In this document: positions 59,500 to 64,000 of the stretch, piece by piece | Position numbering within the stretch: the stretch's first letter is position 1 | Layout of the letters: each line of letters begins with the position of its first letter | From: Hepsetus odoe | Lineage: Eukaryota > Chordata > Actinopteri > Characiformes > Hepsetidae | NCBI GenBank assembly: GCA_017165825.1 | Contig: CM029367.1 | Span: 20,771,752 to 20,835,751, forward strand | DNA: 64,000 nucleotides | Direction: 5' to 3' | Program-made: the position numbers and the translations under genes | Notes under the pieces: generated by a model | Databases searched by the model: none | What the model saw: only the letters and a program-made list of their open reading frames with translations | What the model was told of the DNA's origin: nothing

Positions 59500-60335
59500 T
59501 TACAGGCCACTCACATTATTATATAAAGTCATTAACATCGATTATCCTATGACACCTGAGTGTGATGTCCCAGAAAGCACATGAACAGTCAGTTCTTCGA
59601 AGTTTCTTTGTTGGAAGCAGGAAGCATAAACACTGGGAAGAGGAAGGGTTTGAGCAACCATGAACGAATTCTGATGCTTACACAGCTGGATCAGTGCATT
59701 TTTAAAACAGCAGGTCATTAGGGGTGTGTGCAGTGTACACAATGATTAATACCTACTAAAAGGGTCAAAGGAAAGACATTAGTGAACCTGTGACAGGGCC
59801 AAAGGCTCAATGATGCTCACATGGAACTAGCCATGTTAGTTCCATGCAAGTTTATAAGTAAATTCTATGGTCTGATCCTACAAGAGAGGTACCGTAGCAC
59901 TAATTACTAGTACAATATTTAACTTGTATGTAACTCTTAAATGTATTATCTACCTAAATATTGCTGGAGACCAAGTTCACCTCTTCATGTCAATGAAATT
60001 ACCAGATGACAGTGGCTTTTTTCAGCTGAAAAAAGCTCCCTCCCACAATGCAGGTATCATAGAGGATTTGAAGAACATGAAAGAAGTTGACTTGGCCTTC
60101 AGATTCTCCAGATCATATTTTGATTAACTATCTTTGGGCTGTGTTGGACAAGCTAGCCTGATTTTTGGAGCTCCCACCTTGCAATTTACAAAGCTTTAGG
60201 GATTTGCTGTCTTGCTGCCAGACACCTCAATGAACCTTTAGAAATGTTATGGTCAGAGCTGTTGTAGCAGCACAAGGGGGTCTATCCAGTATTATGCACA
60301 CAGGTGTAAAGTTATGGCTGATCTGTGAAAATATT
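59500..60335 (+). mobile_element. Near full-length Tc1/mariner relic
   Basis: Order and spacing follow a Tc1-like transposase gene from its DNA-binding part (caggtcattaggggtgtgtg) through the catalytic region to the C-terminus. Many stops and shifts break it. The 3' end aagttatggctgatctgtga matches the terminus of fish Tc1-like elements. Inactive. Confidence 0.7.
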
Positions 60336-62644
60336 CCATATATCTAGCAGATCTGCTAAATGAATGCTCTTAATTACTAATTTACTCACAATCAAGACTC
60401 TCCACCCTGTGGAGGCATGGAGTAGTACATGTGTGTTTAAATAAATTATATGATCAATAGAGCACACACACACACATATAGGAATTCCAACTAACTTTAA
60501 AACCATCTTCTGCACGGCATTCACAGGAGAAAATGTAAACCTTTTTATTTCTTTGACTGTATTCATACAATTTATTTTAATGACTGTAATTTTAAACATA
60601 TAAGTGTAGGTGATTCCTAAACTCCAGGGAAATTCAGGGAAAAAAATACATTTTTTTTTACTCAGTACACACTCAAAGTCCTTCAAAGGTGTGGGAATGC
60701 TTCACATGAATGAGTCAGTTCCAGTGCAAACTGTCTCTCTTGAACAGAGTGAGAACCTCCACCTACCTTGCTGTGTTTCTTCTCGTCCTCAGCAGTGCCT
60801 TCACTTTGCCTGTTAACACCTGTGGCTCATGTAGGACTGCAGTTATGCTCCATCTTTCTCCGTCACTCTGAGTGTACAGTGACAGAGTACGCTTGCTCTA
60901 TTGGTACTATGTGTTTAATTTCCCATGATTCCATTCACATGTGTTTCTGTATTCAGCTTAGCCACAGCTGTAGCTTGTCGATACTTTTCCTAGTTGTTCC
61001 TGTGAGCTATAGCCAAAAGCCTACTTCCTCCTAGCCGAGGCTGGATTAGTTTTAAACTCTAGCTGTTCTTCCAATGACCTGCTGAAGGGAAGCCCCTAAA
61101 ATTGATGGAATCAGCACCTTTAGTGAGTTTAAAGCTTGGCATTCAGATGTAAAATATGGCAAATAAATTAAACAAAACCAGTTTAATGAATCCTTTTTTA
61201 TTATTTATGTTTGCACCAAATGTTGGTAATGCTGAATGCTGACACACAATGCTCACTGGGAATCACCAATATCTTTGCCTCACTCAAAGATTTCCCATTT
61301 AAATTTTAAAATCCTTTCCAGTATTTCAGTTGACAGTTCTTGTGTCAGGACCATGTTTGCTTTCAGTAAGCCAAGTTCAACAGCTCCTTAATTGGTGCAT
61401 TCTCTTTTATCCATAGACACATTTGCATTTTTTGGACTTGTCTTTGGGTTTTTTTTAATAAATGCAAACTGCAAGGTGATTCCATTAGTCTTCCCCAAAA
61501 CAGAGTATTTAATTTGTTTGTAGGTGTGTTTCACTGACACACAATGTTCAGCTGTTAAGCAGGAAAAATAGATGACAATAATTTGAACTGGGGAAAGATC
61601 TCTGTTGGGTTGTTCCCTCATTTTCACCAGGTGTAGGGTGCGGTTTAATTTAGGAAGTCTGTGCAACTTAGACCGAATATCAGAGTCAAAGACCATTGAA
61701 ACAGAAAAACTCTAACCTTTAAACACAGCACAACCGACCACCTGAGCTTTGGAGCATTTCACTAATTTCTAGGACACAAGGAACACTTTAATAATAATTA
61801 TTATTTTTAAAATTATTAATAGTCAACTATTACAAAAAATCAGCAGTTATACAGCTTCTCTTGCACACCTGTCCTTAAGCTTATACTGTTTAATGTTATG
61901 TTGTTTTTTTGCATGTTTTAATTTGATTTCATCACTAATCAACTGTAAACAGATCCAGTCGGGGTGATGCTTAATGAATCACAATCAAAAGTATGCTGGG
62001 ACAGCGCTGTGTCTGGTTTCAGGCTGCAAGGGAAACTGAAGCAGCGCCGTGAAAAGATTTCTAACATTTTTAAAGAGGAGGTGATTTATTTTGAGTCGTA
62101 CAAATATGTAAAAAGGCATACCACAGCTCCAGATTTCCATTCTTCAAATGAATCTATTGCTAATATTTTAAGACTCGTTACTCATTCTTCTCGGCCTTGA
62201 TCCCGATGGCCATATAATCCTTGCAGTATTTTTATGACTGGGGTTATTGGAGAACTCGTCTGGGCCCTCACCATCCCTCTGCGCCATGCCATACAGCACA
62301 TTCTGCACAAATGTGTTTCAGGTTGATGGATTCTGAGGATGAGGCCCAAACATTTAGAGGCTAAACTAAACTTTCCTGCTCTGACGCACGGCTTCTGCTG
62401 TCTCTCCTGAGTGCTCCTCTGATGGAACTCAACCTAAGCTTGAGCTTCTGCTGGGTTTTGTGTTGAACTTGTCTTTTATAGTACTATAAATCACCACACA
62501 TAGTTGGAGAACATCTCAGGAGACTGACAATACATGCATGAGCTATCTCTTTCATCCATGTTCTTCAAAATAAAATATTCTTAGAAGAAAAGCTATAAAC
62601 AGAAGCAGGGGACCTCCAGGACTGAAGTGAGAAACTCTATAGCA

Positions 62645-62730
62645 GTGATTCCCATTCCTGGTCTTAGAGGCCCCACTCAACAATTCAGCTGCCTTCCATG
62701 CTTCCACAGCATCTGATTCAACTAATTAAG
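62645..62730. repeat. Interspersed repeat fragment
   Basis: cagtgattcccattcctggt and catctgattcaactaattaa match a common fish repeat end (probably a non-autonomous DNA element). Confidence 0.4.
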
Positions 62731-64000
62731 AAGACAATATTACATAAAAGTGGGTGCAAAAGAACACGGAAAACACATTTTCTGCAGGACATTAAGTTTT
62801 ATGTTCTAATAACGCGACTCTATGGGAGTCATTTTCAACATGTATCCTGGAAATTTGTTTTCCTGAAGAGTTTAATTCCAAAAGACTTGTCTCCCCCATA
62901 CTTAACGCTAATGCATCTAATCCAACCAACCAAGGATTTCAGAAAAATTAGTGTAGCGGGTGTGAGTTTTGGTTGTAACTAGGCTGCACGGGTAAGCAGG
63001 GGTGTATCTCAAACACTCACTACTTCCAACAGTGACCCATAAATTATTTCTAAGAAGAAAGCTGTTGGGATTTATAGGCTGATATTTAGCAGCTATAGTT
63101 AAAAGCTTCATATAGGCCATTAATGCCTTTTGAGATTCAAACTAGATCTTTGGGATTAGGGTTCTTAACCACTTTGCAAAAAGATTTTTCATGCCTTCAT
63201 GCAAATGAATAAAGGTGCTCCATATGCTTCTGCCTCAAAATTCATTTAAAGCTGGGATGTTTATTACAAAAGCACAAATGCTGCTGCAGAAGCCACTGGC
63301 AAGTGCAAAACAGCAGGCACCACACATTCCTATGCTGTAATGACAACATCGTGCCACTAGAGTGTGCGTTCCTGTTAGCTGTGCACACCATTTTCAACCC
63401 CTGAGTTAGTTATATTTTGAAGGGCTCCTCTGTTGGGTTCTGTGCAGCTCTTGAAGGCACAGCAGGAAACAAACGCATGTCATTACATCAGAATATTTAT
63501 GTCATTTGAGCAAAGTGTCATTAAAAATGCTGGAGCAATGTGTCCATCTGATCTGGTTTAATGCATGTTGAAATAATTAAAGTGTGTTTGCTTGCAGATG
63601 AGCTGTAAGGAGATTTCGGTTTCAAAGCTTACACTCACACTTACTCATTTGAATTCATTAGAGGGGAAAGCAACAAGGCTTTTGGATTTTTCTTTTTTTT
63701 TTTTGAGTCCACACACTTTTATATGCGGTTTATATGCAATGTTGAGGGTAAATAATGGTAAATCTAATACAAAATAAACTAACCAATAAAAAATGTTTTG
63801 TTTGAAGTTGATTTTAATTAACAATACCCTGCATGTACCATTCTGCTATGCATGGTTATTTAAACCAAGGCCTCCGGTGGAGACACCTAATCTAAGACTA
63901 TGTTTGGGTGTTTTTGATGTGCAAAGAAAGTGTTACTCAGAAGAGAACAGAGAATAATAGAGATGCAGTTTAATAATATATAGGTTAAAGGTGACAGGGA

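Larger units (their letters stand above)
58961..64000. other. Downstream intergenic DNA, no gene recognised
   Basis: Contains a Tc1-like transposon relic and a short interspersed repeat near 62645-62730. The remaining open frames do not resemble any protein family I know. Confidence 0.55.

Overview
The window is vertebrate genomic DNA, almost certainly from a teleost fish and perhaps an ostariophysan (low confidence on the order). Grounds: compact coding exons with GT/AG splice sites separated by AT-rich introns, abundant GT and GA microsatellites, tRNA-derived SINEs of fish type, and relics of Tc1/mariner transposons. There are no bacterial-style operons, phage genes or CRISPR arrays.

The only protein-coding gene I can support is the 3' three quarters of rims1 (RIM1, regulating synaptic membrane exocytosis 1), on the + strand from 19389 to a stop codon at 56570-56572. 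RIM1 is the presynaptic active-zone scaffold. Its N-terminal zinc finger binds Rab3 and Munc13, its PDZ domain binds Ca2+ channels and ELKS, its two C2 domains do not bind Ca2+, and a proline motif between them binds RIM-BP. I identify 31 well-supported coding exons plus two strong and one weak candidate microexons. All junctions agree in phase and the chain reads without a stop. RIM1 rather than RIM2 is indicated by the zinc-finger exon, the exon ending LDPTVWH, the THHRSRSVSPHR exon, the RSAECLHT and TLPPKMPLL exons, and DHKCFMG...LDLSS in the C2B domain. The first exons (start codon and N-terminal helix) lie upstream of the window or could not be found.

Layout: 1-19388 is intron with SINEs, a foldback element, a 21-bp minisatellite and a Tc1-like relic. 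19389-31327 holds the zinc finger, split by microexons that would insert EDKV, SLTLKDR and GRKPC between its third and fourth CxxC pairs. 32257-33140 is the long basic linker. 35470-37286 carries the linker end and the PDZ domain, 37401-39386 the C2A domain. 40825-54252 is a long alternatively spliced linker with eight consecutive phase 2-2 cassette exons and the RIM-BP site. 55688-56572 carries the C2B domain and C-terminus. 56573-64000 is 3' UTR and intergenic DNA with another Tc1-like relic.

Most interesting: the unfamiliar in-frame microexons inside the Rab-binding zinc finger, a decayed tandem copy of one of them, simple repeats (CTTCT, GT) that replace polypyrimidine tracts at several 3' splice sites, a GA microsatellite translated as an Arg-Glu run, and a linker that seems to lack the PKA/14-3-3 serine site of mammalian RIM1. 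Comparisons with mammalian RIM proteins are from memory, not from an alignment.
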